Assembly: GCA_004123355.1 (NCBI GenBank)
Contig: SCHM01000003.1
Coordinates: 3,987,058-4,051,057, forward strand
Direction of reading: 5' to 3'
DNA length: 64,000 nucleotides
Source: Amphirosellinia nigrospora
Lineage: Eukaryota; Ascomycota; Sordariomycetes; Xylariales; Xylariaceae
Shown here: piece after piece, positions 36,443-47,952 of the stretch
Position numbering within the stretch: the stretch's first letter is position 1
Layout: each line of letters starts with the position of its first letter
The notes under the pieces: generated by a model
Databases searched by the model: none
Told to the model about the DNA's origin: nothing
Seen by the model: the letters and a program-made list of their open reading frames with translations, nothing else
Program-made: the position numbers and the translations under genes

Positions 36443-37937
36443 ATGGCAGAGCGCGGGGGGCAACAACGGCAGGGCCCTGGAGGGTCATTGTGCGAGGAAT
36501 AGCATTAGGTATCGGGCTTGCTGCCGAAGCGTATCATCATCACAAAGAAAAGAAGGCACAGAAAGCAAAGGAGGATGGGAGCGACCCTTCGCCGATGACA
36601 CAGCCATCGGTCACTGATGACCCCCATACACAACCAATGACCTTGTCCCAGCAGGTAGACGAAGCAGCATGGCAGCTAGATGATGCTCAACAAGAAGTCA
36701 TGAGGGCCGAGTCTCCCTCACTTGATGCTACCGACGACGAAAAGCAACCTGAAGAGCTTGCAAAGACATTCTTACAGCGACATTCAGCACCTCCTTCTCC
36801 AGCGTCAGTTAATCAACAACTTTCTTTACCTGTCGTTATCACCCAAAAGCGACCAGGCAAGCGAACAAGAGGTTTCATAAGAGCATACGCACCTACCCTA
36901 GACGACGTTGGAATCAATGAAGCAACATTCCTCGAGTTCATTGATGACTTAAACAAGGCCGTTTTACCAAACCCATGGATCCAAGCTATTAATTTGGCGT
37001 CATTAGCGGGAATGGCCGTACCCGAACCTTTCACGATCCTCATATCCATTGCTGTCCAGCAAGTCGCCAATGCTGCAAGCGAGGCTCACAGCCGTTATAA
37101 GACGAACCATTTCCTCAACGAGGTCAACAAATCCTTCTTCATGCCAAGGGACTCATTGCCCTCGTTATGACCTGGAAGCCAAGTAAATCTGGAGAAATGG
37201 TGACAAATGTCAATACTGAGATACAACCAGCAATCACAACCTCTGTGAACGAAAGCGAGCAGAGTTCGCTTCGGAAGAAGTTCTCTCAGTCAACCGGAGT
37301 CACGGCGTTCGAGTGGCCTGAGACCGCGCCTTTGGTCTTTCCCGTTCTAGACAGCGTAGCGGCCACAGATGGAGTGAAGAAGCAGAATGCCCTAAAACGG
37401 ACCGGGAGTTTTGTGACGGAATACATGGACTCGAGAAGTCGAGCGAAATGGGCTGCCGAAAATCCAGACAGCAAGATGGCCAATACTGGCCCCGGGGAAA
37501 AATTTCATTCCAGATACTCGGATCCCAATCATCCAGCCAGCAGCGGCGACCCTATAGCCCTAATAACTGGAGGGCATTTTAAAAGCTTGAGCGATCTCAG
37601 GGGCATTGATACAAGCCGGGTCGACCGTAGAGGGCTCTTACTTGGTGGTAGGGGTGCCGTCGGCGGTAGAGGTGTCGTTGGCGGTAGAGGTGTTGTTGGA
37701 GGGGGTGTCATCGAAGGAGGTATCATTGGAGTAGGTGCTGATGCTGTGAAAAAGATTTTTGAAAAGGTAATTCATTATTCCTCGCGTAATTGTCGCCATC
37801 ATTGACACATACTGACCAGAACACAGGATATCCTTTACCTGATGATTGTTCAGCTTCCATCATCGGAACAACTAGCGGAAGCGCGCACACATGTACCAAT
37901 GGCGGAATTGTCGACGGCCGAGATTCAAACTACATAG
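36443..37937 (+). CDS. conserved fungal protein of unknown function (hydrophobic segment, Gly-rich repeat, conserved C-terminus)
   Basis: I recognise a fungal family pattern but no function. The start at 36443 gives MAERGGQQRQG. After a one-base shift near 36480 comes RGIALGIGLAAEAYHHHKEKK, a short hydrophobic stretch followed by a basic one. The middle is Gln/Glu/Pro-rich, then FIRAYAPTLDDVGI and a long hydrophobic segment (NPWIQAINLASLAGMAVPEP). A second shift near 37144 leads into GLIALVMTWKPS. A Gly/Arg/Val repeat (G-G-R-G-V-V, 37640-37710) precedes the intron 37767-37826. The last exon encodes DILYLMIVQLPSSEQLAEA and stops at 37935-37937. It is convergent with the next gene; the 3' ends are 430 bp apart. 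Confidence 0.62.
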
Positions 37938-38367
37938 GGCGGCAAACATCACGACGAATTACATTGAAAGATGCACTCGACTCTAATAGCGTTTCGGCGG
38001 GACAAAATCTCATTACCTTTTTTGTTGGTCTCTTTGCTGATTGTCCAGGGCCAGGCAGCGTCCGCATATTACCTTCACTGACTTAGATAGATTGCAAAAG
38101 ATCGAAATCAAATAACTAGGAGAAATCTCTTAACAACTTAATACTATAATTATTAAGGCTTGCCTACTCATATCCGCTTTATTATAATCGAGCATAATAT
38201 TTATTGGGCAGAGTAGTCCTCATTTAATCTAGTTGTCACAATCAGTAGAAAGGGAGGGGATGGGAAAAGTGATTCAATTTCCTCAAGCACTCGTTAGATC
38301 CTAAAATAAACCAATACATACATCAACCAGCGTACTTCACTCCTTCCACTACGCCATCACTCTTCTC
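37938..38367. other. convergent intergenic region
   Basis: AT-rich 3' flanks of two convergent genes. No feature recognised. Confidence 0.5.
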
Positions 38368-39827
38368 CTAAGCCCTCACTACTGCTGTGGTATCATCGTT
38401 CGTAATCGCGTTGTACTGCCCAGGGTAATACTTGGCAACCCACGCCTCAGCCAGCTCCTTCTTCGTAATATCCTTCAAGAAATAATTCAACGGCACGCCC
38501 GAGTTCCCCTCCGCCGCCTTCTTGAGGTAGTCGTCTAGCGCCGACATCATCGAGTTGATATCCAGCATCTTGTTATGTCCGTCATCGATCTCCGCCAGGC
38601 CTTCCAGGGCCGACTTGATCTCCATGCCCTTCATAGTCACCATCTGCTTTCCGGTGCGGGCCGCCTGCGCCGACGCCTTCAGGCTGTTTTCGCCCTGGAC
38701 GGTCGAGTTCTGTAGTTCGGCAATGGCCTCCATGCTCGCCTTGGGGTCGAACTTGGCGAAGGCCTGCACGCCAAGCTTGACTTCACTGGCAACCATCGAG
38801 GGGATGACACCCATGGAGATCAGCGTGACATGAGTGGTCACATTCTGCGAAGAGAGCAGGTTCTTGACATCGGTTGCGATAGAGCTGTTGACGCCGAAGC
38901 CGCCGGACTGAGCTTCATACCACGCGGCGGCGTCCATCTGCGACTGCAGAGACTGGGCGGCGCTGGTCATGGTCTCGCTGACTTTGCTATCAGTACTGTT
39001 GAGGACATGCACCATGCCTACAAAGGAAGAGCGAACGTCATGCCGGAGAGGATGCTGTAGCGATTGGCGGTGCCTTGGTCCTCCCTGGTCAGGGCACACT
39101 TCATCATGTCCAGGCGGTTGGTTGGGTCGAGGGAGTCATTTGGAAAGAGGTGGTTCCAGGTACCGATGGCTTTATCGGGATTTAGTACGAAAGGGGCGAG
39201 GACTGATGCGTTCTTATGTGTACAGGACACGGAGAGCACAAGGGTTCCGGAGAGGCTGTGTTTCTTTGCTTGAGACGACACCTGCTTCTGGGCAGCGTTG
39301 GACATATCCTTAGATGCGTTGACTCCCATCCAAGAGGTCGAAGCAGCAACGAAGGTGGCAATGGTAGAGGCATATGCATCGGCGCTCTCAATGTTCGAAT
39401 CCATGGAAAAATACTGAACATCCATATTCATGGAATCAGATGCGAGGGGCATTGACTTGATCTGTGTTTTGGTGTAGTCGACTGGGCTTTCTGCCTGTGA
39501 GCTGACGCCCTTGATCTGTGCGCGGAGAGGTTTGATGGTCTTCTCGGCGGTGATCTTCTTCTTGACATAGTCTTCTGCTGCGACGGTAATCTCATCGTTC
39601 AGAGTCGAGAGTTCATCATTGCAGCTCTTCGTGTTAATGCCTAGGTTGACAAGCTCGTTTCGTGTCATATCTAGACTGCGACGCATTGCAATCAATGCAT
39701 TCAGATCGTTCTGAGCAGCGTCAGCAGGTCCAGCAGCTGCCGAGATCTGTTGAATGAGCTGAAGCGCCCTGTTATCGACCACATTTGCTAGGACAAGACT
39801 AGGATCATAGGGTATAGAAGAAGGCAT
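38368..39827 (-). CDS. conserved fungal protein of unknown function, mainly helical
   Basis: About 485 residues with no introns seen. The start at 39827 gives MPSSIPYDPSLVLANVVD. It has an N-terminal heptad-like Leu/Ile-rich region (residues 20-110; likely coiled coil), DYTKTQIKSMP, VQYFSMDSN, then a central segment with SGTLVLSVSCTHKNASVLAPF and an alternating Ser/Thr/Val pattern. After a shift near 39022 it continues FVGMVHVLNSTDSK and a helical end with LNYFLKDITKKELAEAWVAKYY. No signal peptide or membrane segment is obvious. The central CTHKNA and SFVGMVHVL motifs look conserved, but I know no function for them. It shares orientation with the pore-former-like gene 2 kb away. Confidence 0.75.
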
Positions 39828-41948
39828 GATGTTGAAAGTTGTTCCTTAGGTTACGGTGCTAGTAAAGTTTTCGTGGTATGACTGGCTTGATAAAAAAATA
39901 CTTCGCACTTGGTCGACAAATGAATGAAATGTTGGTAGGATATCCAGCAGTTTTTATACACGGCGAGTTGAAGCCCCTGTTAATCTATAGTCAAATTTTT
40001 ATGCTACAACGGCTCCCCTTTTCTCGAGATGGTTCGTTTTCACACATCATGGCCGCTAGCTAGTCGCTGGTATGATCGGGTCAAACACTATGAACCTACT
40101 AGCTAGCTCTGCTTGTGTATGATCTTCTGTTGGGCTGCCAATATGAAATGTCGGCAACGCGTCCTCTGTAGCTCATTGGGTCCGCGGAGGAGCATCACAA
40201 GCTGCAACTTGCAACCTTTGCAAGCGAGAATCCACATCACCGCCGTAATGCTAGCTAACTTAAGGTCCCATCAACTCCTTCGGCTACAGCATCAGCCAGG
40301 AGGAGATATAGCATTGGAAGAAATCCTCCGCCAATATATTGAAAATTAGCCGCCCCTAATGATGACCATCGCGGCGTTTTCGACGAGTCTGCATCTCGGC
40401 CGGAGACTCTACACGATCTAACTCGTTGTTGATTATGCCAACGACATGTGCATATGCGCCGATGTGACACACCCCAAGACTGCCTCCTTGAAAGGACGAA
40501 CAGTAAGATGTCCTATTCGTCTATTTCCTGGGGCCATGGAAGTATCCAGAGATGTCCCACCGCTCGAGGAGCACCCAATATTGCCATCTTCCCGGATCTA
40601 GACCATTATTCGAACCAGAAGTCGGCGACCATAATGTTCTAGTAGGTCGCATCTGTCACTTCGACCAAACCCCTAATGTTCTTCAGCTCGTATCTGTTAT
40701 GGGCCGAGACCAAATCGGGTCATGTTGCAGCTCTTGTGTGTACTCAGAAGAAGCTTCCTGCGCGCTTCAGCTGGCTTTTGCCGCAGATCGAGGCCGAATC
40801 AAGTAATCCTAGAAGGAATTGACTGTTAAAATAGATTTCGGTCAATCCAACAACTGTTGATTAGTTATATTCTTACATATTGTGAGTCGTGATCATGGGG
40901 CTAGGGGCGTGGGAGGAGTTCGAAAGTGAGGTTGGAGATAGGGGTTATCTTGTCAGATGACAAACTGCCGGACCGATGCGGGGTGGCCAAGCACGCGGCA
41001 GGACAGAAAGTGTTTATTGAAATACCCACATCACTTCACATTTATAGGTACGTAAAAGAGATTATTCTAAAATGATCTATGGTCAGAGATTTCCAAGGGT
41101 AGATCATGGCGAGTAAATGCCCAACAGGTGTGGTGAAATATAGGTGAACGTGCCGTCCTCACAACAGTACTTAGTTTTATTTCAACATTCACTATACATA
41201 ATAACGCTTGATTCTATCTCCGGTGCGTCATTTTTTTCGTGTCTTAATATTCTTGGTCATCTTTCAGGACTTTACTCGTCGGATAAGCACCTCGCTTCAC
41301 CCCCAGCTATTGTGATGTCATTCAACGACTTGGATCTCTTCGCAGCAAAGGACTGGCTACTTTGACGAGTTTCGAGAAAGCCCAGTCATATTTAAAGAGA
41401 GATCAACCGGTACTGCCGTTGTTTATCTTGTAGATAATGTGGTCTTTCATAAAGGGCCAATAAAGTGTAGTGAATGGAGAAGATAATGAGGCAAATTCAT
41501 AAAAACGACATCCCTTCGGCTTTGGCGTTTCCGCTAATCAAGTTCTGGCTTCCGATTGAAATATGCACATAAATTAGAGTTACTCATTTAGTAAAACATC
41601 CAAGTACCATTCAACAACCAGAAATATAACAAGAATTGAACTGCCACGATATTGCTCCTGGTAGCAAGATCTATCGATCAAGAGATTGGGCCGCTTCAGC
41701 GATCTGATGTTACAGAAACGTAAGCACAGAACAGCTGTAGAGCTGACCAGCTGTTTAATTTGTAGTGCCCTTTCATATCCTATATATTTGGTACGGTACC
41801 CAATGCTGAGATATAAGTTCAAGAGACCAATACTCTCATTAACACTCTCCTACAAACCCTACTATATACATATCTCAACCCCCCTATTACTAAACCTCCC
41901 CCTGCGCAATAGACACCATATTCGTTTCTGCCTCTTAAGGCGGTTTGC
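39828..41948. other. 2.1-kb region without recognisable gene
   Basis: Promoter of the helical-protein gene, then AT-rich sequence. Short open frames at 40113-40806 and 41144-41365 have no family motif. Confidence 0.5.
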
Positions 41949-43720
41949 CTATACCGTCTCATATTCGGCTGTGCCATACCGTTGGGTGCGTTGGTACCCC
42001 TCCGCCGGCTGCTCCTCGTATGAAAGCTCCTCTTCGTACCGGGGTACGTTTTGTTCATCTCCTCCGTATTGTTCATATCCGTCATTCTGGGTATAGTTCT
42101 CGTTTTCCGTATATTCTTCATCCTGTATCGGCTCCTCTTCCTGCTCATCACCTCCCTCTTCGTCATTATACTGCTCTTCCTGTTCATAGTCATTTTTCTG
42201 TGCAGATTCGTCTTCCTGTTCATACTCCTCGCCCTGCTCGTCATTCTCTTCTTGTGCTAGTTGCTCGTCATCAGCAGTCTGCTCGTCTTGCGCATATTCT
42301 TCCTCTTCGCTATTAGCTCGGTCATAGCCTATCGATCGATATTAAAATTAGCGACTTGCCTTTTCCATTCACTTGTTGTGGACTGGTGCTTCACTTACTG
42401 TCATCTTCCGTAGCTGGCTCATCTTCGGCCTGATCAGCGCCTTGTAGATCTTCTTCTTCAAGACTGCGCTCCTCGCCCTCATCTAGGCATTTCCTGACTC
42501 AACACGCACTTCTGCTTCCACCACCTCCTCTTCGGGCTCTTCATCTGCGTCCAGATCTCTGTCCTCACTCGCCTCAGGCTTATACATCTTGTCCTTTTTC
42601 ACGACAGTTTGGACGTTCCAGTAGCTAGTACCCTTATAGGTACCCTCCGTCTTGAACTGGTATCCGGTCTTTGCGGATTTCCACGTCATGACATATGGAA
42701 CCTCGAGCTCGGATTTGGTTGCTGTGACGGTGGCGGTGACCTTAGTGCCTGGTTTTGCTATGACCGGCACGGTCACGGTGAAGGTCTTGGTGTTAGTGAT
42801 GTGTTCGCCAGTCTTCCACTCGTTATTTTGAGACACTTCTATCGTAATGTTGTTCGAATCGATAGCAGGCACGCCAAACCGCCAGGAGAAAGATCCTTTG
42901 ACTGTTAAACCATGCGTCTGCTCGTGGATGCCAGTGATAGTCTTGGTTTGAGTAATGATAATGTTATTTGACTGGTCGGTATCAGTATCCTGATTAGTGA
43001 CTGAGTCCGAACCTGTGACTATAGTTAGTACAATGCTGACAAAATAGCCAAGATCGGAAGCAATTCAAGAAGCCAGGTTGGGGCCTGGTTTGATGCTACT
43101 ATATGTTGCTCACGGGACTAGTACCCAAAAAAGGGGAGATCAACTTACCAATGGCCTCAGGTGTGTTGGAGAGGATTTTATGCTCATCCACGTTATAGTC
43201 GATGCTAACAAATTTCATGTCTTCGAACTCGAAGCACCAGTATTGATTGTCGTTCTTGTCATTATCTGCATCCATGTTGTCTATATCATCGTCGTCACTC
43301 GAGTACACCACCGTATTACTGGAAGTGTTCCGAAGACGGAACCAATTTTCGCGATCTCCAGTGCCAGGCTCCTATTTTTATCATAGTCTTAGCTCTATTC
43401 CAGAGTATCGGTAGTAGGGATCGCCAACATACAAGTTTGAACCACTGATCTGCCCACTTGCCGTCTCCATCGATGTGATCGACTTTAGGGCTCTTGTGCG
43501 TTCGAGAGAATAGGACTTTCTCGGTGAAGTTGCTCTTCACTAGATGCCGTCCTTCGTATTCTCCTGTCCCTGGCACGAGATGCCACCATTGATCGGCGAA
43601 AGTCTCGCCCTCGAATTGACCAAAACTTGGACTCTTCTCTCGGGAGAAAAGCACGTTGTCGGTCGCTTTGTTCTTGAGGCGAAAGGAGATTTCTTTAGGA
43701 GGGGTGTAAAATTCAGGCAT
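41949..43720 (-). CDS. beta-trefoil lectin plus aerolysin-type (ETX/MTX2-like) pore-former-like protein with acidic tail
   Basis: Architecture resembles fungal and animal lectin-linked pore-forming proteins. Exons: 43720-43433, 43371-43149, 43018-42399 and 42328-41949, with GT-AG introns. The N-terminal third has three related units, each with a strand such as VLFSR and a following Q-W-[WF] or Q-Y-W site, as in ricin-type beta-trefoils. The middle (about 42560-43000) is Thr/Val-rich with alternating polar and non-polar residues, the pattern of an aerolysin-type insertion hairpin region. There is no signal peptide. The frame ends at 42483 with a stop, but one base later the other frame runs on as a Glu/Asp/Gln/Tyr-rich segment of about 155 codons that crosses a well-formed intron, so the stop may be an assembly error. 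No toxic activity can be claimed from sequence. A defensive or anti-grazer role is known for relatives only. Confidence 0.7.
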
Positions 43721-46168
43721 TGCTAAAATTGTTGTCTGGGATCGTGGTAGTTGAATGATGATACGTTTGTCCTCGCAAGTAGAAATTGTAGAAAATGCTG
43801 ATGATGTGCTTTGGTGCTTTACTCTGATGCTTTGTTCTGATGCTGTGCTCTGCTGTAGTTGTATATTCCCTTTCGACGAGTTGAAGCTTCATATTATATA
43901 CTATACGTTAGGCATCTCCAGCCCTCAATGAGAAGGCCTCATCTAGACGTGACTCCTTCGAAGCTACCACGGGCACCACCCTCGGGCTTTGCGCATAACA
44001 TCGTGACACCTAGCCAGGTCTCGTAAGGATAGCGTCGAAACCTGGTGTTGCGCATCGTGCAACAACGGCCTCCCCGATCATGGTGAGGCATCCCAACCCA
44101 ATCAAGAATCTTCGTAGACAGCAAACATCGTAGTGTGTTAGTAGTGTGCTTTGCTCAAGGAGCCTCTTTACCCAAAGTCAGCGGAGGCTGTAAACATAAG
44201 CGGTGTAACGGTGAGATTGGCCAAGAGAACATGCATATGAGAATAAGCCGTAGCTCGATTGGTATCACTAGCGAGCTGAAGAAGTCTTCATATCAAGCTA
44301 CCAACGTCCCCGAAGTCATTGCCAAGTAGCCAAGCACTGACAATAGTATTAAAGGCGGCCTTAGTGGCTCTAGTTATGCAATGCACTGCCAGCCATATGA
44401 TAGAGCGTCTTAGTCAGCCTATAAAGATTGACCGCAATTACCTAACACGACCCATCGCGACTTTAGTAGGCTATTCGAGTGCTTACATGGGTATCACCAT
44501 AGACCCCGACACCCCTCACTGGACCCCGACCACCCTGTGACGTTACTTCCCGACGGGTTGTAGTCTATTTTTGTCAAGTTCTCAGGAGACCTAAACTTAA
44601 AATCTACTGAACAGAATAGATGATGCACAGCAATAAGTGATCTTCTGAACGCTATGTGCGGGGCAGGATGGCTGAGCGGGGCGATTAAGAGAAGCTACAC
44701 TCTTGATTCCCAATGGCTATCCTATGAGTTTTACAATACACGGCACATCGAGCAACTCATGGCGACCAGTTTGTTGGCCGGGCAGTGTTTATCTGCCTCA
44801 TTCTTTATAACTGATTATTGCGTTCACCGAGCTTTCTTAGGTCTGGTTTTATCCGCGTTGAGTTTCTAGTTTATTTTTCGACATAATTTACTTATCGATA
44901 TTTCTATATGAATCTCCACTTCTAGGATCGAGAGTTGAGGAGGATAAACTTATCGTTGAGAATTTCCTATCATATAATAGATACAATATCGCATACAGTC
45001 CGACCCGAATACCTAATCTTATGCTTGGTCATCGTTATACTCGCGATGTTTATTAGAACTGTCGGAAGTTGCCCACTCTTGAATTAACCATCCCCAAGAG
45101 ACCTACTAGGTAACCCTGCCGACAAACACAGACCTATATTCTTCACGGCAGAAAAAACGTATAAATATATAACTATCATGTCCATATGTATTTACCATGT
45201 TACACGTACCTGTATAAACATAAGCCCCGGACTCTAGTTGGGTATTTCCGAGTGTAACCTTTACACGATGCTTTAACTATTTACCTAGGTTACCCTTTTC
45301 CTCCCGACCTCCGAGACATGAATAGACTTTGGTGGCCCCCCGACTCCGTAGAGGACGATTATAACTTGAATACACTTCCAACCCCTTCAACAGAAGTACC
45401 TTTATAGTCTATTACATCCATATATCTTTTACCACTATAGAAAGCTGCCCCATGATTCGAATCAATATTCCGGTTCTAACAGCGGACAAAGATATGAATG
45501 AAAGAAGGCCCAAAAGAGGGGCACCACGTATCATACAACCCCACCTCCCGTCAACGTCAACGTCAACGTCACGTCACGTCACCAGACTACCCAGCACACG
45601 AATAGAAAAGTAGCCCTCACAAATGATTAATTCACATATTTTGGGTTGAAAAGGCATCATGAATCACCAGAGTCGGGCACATTAATATTGTATCTTGCCT
45701 TAGGTACAGGTTCCCACCAACCGACTAGTTAGTGTGTCGTTGATTAACTATGGTAGCTTGAGTCGCATTTCACCATCTATTTCGCTTCTGTTGTCCAGCA
45801 TCCATCTGCCACGACTGCCGATCCTGTACCGCATCTACTAATATAATGTCTATCCCATTAGGCCCGCAAATCTCAGGAGCACTAATATCGTTGTCCGCCT
45901 AAGATCCCGCCGAGGCTCCTGATCGTCGTCATTAGATGGAGCTGGACGAGCCACTGGTGTTGATATCAAAGCCGCTCTAATTCAAGTATGTACAAGGCCA
46001 TCATTATAATTATTCTAAACTTCCGATCTTGGTATGGCCCATAAAACCATGGTCGGCACGTGTCGTTTGCCTTTCTGTGGCGATGACGAGTTCTCGTCCG
46101 TCAGAGTTCTAAGCCTCCATTTCTATACAACCGTGCGTTGACATCAAGGTTAGTGTCATGAGCCAGTT
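43721..46168. other. 2.4-kb region without recognisable gene
   Basis: Promoter of the pore-former-like gene, then AT-rich sequence with no convincing open frame. A CGTCAA/CGTCA microsatellite lies at 45549-45581. A tRNA-like string near 44670 was examined and rejected. Confidence 0.5.
45549..45581. repeat. microsatellite, three CGTCAA then three CGTCA units
   Basis: Three 6-bp units are followed directly by three 5-bp units lacking one A, without other mismatch. Confidence 0.9.
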
Positions 46169-47952
46169 TTACCATTTCCTCTCTTCGAACGTCAAAGGGC
46201 AATCATCCTACACTTGGCGTTAGCTACTGGTTTTCTTTTGATTTTAATTGGTTACTATTAGGACAAACCTTGGGGAAAATACAGGCGAAGACCTTGATCT
46301 CCTCGGATACTGGTGTGGCGTGGTGCTTCCAGTCTAAAAGGAGCGAGGCCTTGCCTAAGAAGAGCGCCAGGTTAAGTTGGGCATAGTGTTGCCCTAGGCA
46401 GTAGTGTGGGCCAGTGCCGAAAACTAGGAAGTTCTTCTTGCCCTTCTCCTCGGCATCGCCTGTATAATACCGTTCAGGGTCAAATTCATCGGGTTTCTCA
46501 TAAACTTCGGGATCGCGCAGCGCCATGTAAGTCGTGGGGATGATCATGGCTCCCTTAGGGACTGTGTAGTCCTCGGTGATGGGGAAAGCCTTCTTGGCCT
46601 TGTATGGGACCATGATAACAGGAGGACGCCAGCGTAGGAGCTCACGGATGACGGCACGAGTGTAGGTCATGGATTCAAGTTGATCTAGGTTGACGGGAGC
46701 ATGGATATCGCCACCACGAACCCGGTGGTTCTCCTCGCGGACTCGGTCTAGAACATCAGGTCGCTGGGCAATAACTTGGAAGAGGTTTGTGGCCGCGCTG
46801 CTGGTGGCGTCTTGAGAAGCGAAGAGGAAGGTGAAAATGGTACGAGCAATTTCCATGTCGGAGAATTCGCGAATGATGGGAGAGGGCTTGACGAGGTTTT
46901 CGGTGGAAAGGCCTTTCTCGGTAGCTTCGACCCACTTCTTCGATTCAATCATCTCCTTGATCCAGGCGTCCATGATGCAGGTGATGCTACCTCCAGCAGC
47001 CATTCGAACCTTGGCCTTGGCAGCGCACTTGGCGAATTCTTCCATGGTCTCACGAGCGGCACGCTGTCCGTACCATGTGCGCGTGTAGGGAACGATGATG
47101 GGGAAATTGACCAGGTCGAGGGCGGCGGTGACGAGATAGTAGTCGTCGGCGACTTTCTTGATGGCGGAATCGGCCATGTAATAGCCTGCAAAGGTACGGA
47201 GCGAAACGGCACACATAAGTTCGCGGAATTCGTGCATGAAAGGAAGCGGCTTGCCTCCAGCGTCCTTGGTGAGCTTGAGAAACCTAGCGAAGTACCGCTT
47301 GTACTCGGCCTCCTGGCCCGGGAGATAGCATTCGAGGGCTTTGCGCGTGAATAGGTTGTTCAGGCCCTTACGGTAGTCAACGTGTTCCTTTCCATCCATG
47401 AAGACCCAGCTGTCCTCTCCCAAAATTTTGGTCGCGACATCAACAACGCAGGGTTTTACGTATTGGGGAGCATTAAAGATCTTTCGCGCGAGGTCTCGAG
47501 TCGAGGCGATAACAACAAATCTAATAAACGGGACGATAAGCGATTGGCTAGCAGCGAAAGGAGTCAGGCCTGACTCACTTATGGAAGACAGAAACGCAGC
47601 TGAGAGGCCCGCTCTGCCACTTTTCCATATATTCCTCAAACTTGGGGTCTAGCGACTGGAGAAATGGGCCGATGAATGGCTCTTTGAAGGCAGGTCCCAC
47701 GATGGAACCCTTTTGAAGTAGATAGCTGACTGTGAAGAAGATTCGTTAGTCAATGCACTCGAGCGGTAGATTATTCTAACGGAACTGCTCACTTTGGTCG
47801 TAAGCGACAGCCAGTGCGAGAAGAGAGACAGCCCAGGTTAGCAGGCTGGCATTCATGACAGCATCGACAATGGATTCGACCTGGGGCGCAAAGGCGCCGG
47901 CAGATGGAATCGCATTGGCCAGGGGCGACGTGAAACTGGCGTTGGAAGCCAT
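46169..47952 (-). CDS. ERG5: C-22 sterol desaturase, cytochrome P450 CYP61 (ERG5)
   Basis: ER-membrane P450 that introduces the C22-23 double bond late in ergosterol synthesis. Exons: 47952-47793, 47729-47579, 47520-46269 and 46207-46169, with GT-AG introns. The N-terminus carries the membrane anchor ([16 protein letters not shown]). P450 landmarks are all present: [10 protein letters not shown] in the I helix, ELLRWRPP (the ExxR motif, E-L-L-R), the FDPERY region, and the heme-binding loop [10 protein letters not shown] with the cysteine ligand. The last intron was placed because the open frame otherwise ends in unrelated residues after IFPK; splicing restores DDCPL and a normal C-terminus (about 530 residues). 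No frame breaks. Azole antifungals act on the related CYP51, not primarily on this enzyme. Confidence 0.97.

Noticed and set aside
41819-42260. Arg/Met-rich (minus) and hydrophobic (plus) frames over the tail of the pore-former-like gene
   Set aside because: They are out-of-frame readings of the acidic tail; composition follows from its GAR-rich codons.
44665-44740. tRNA-like string with GGCTGAGCGG and GATTAAG, like a Leu or Ser tRNA D-arm
   Set aside because: No TTCGA-type T-arm or closing acceptor stem within the right distance.
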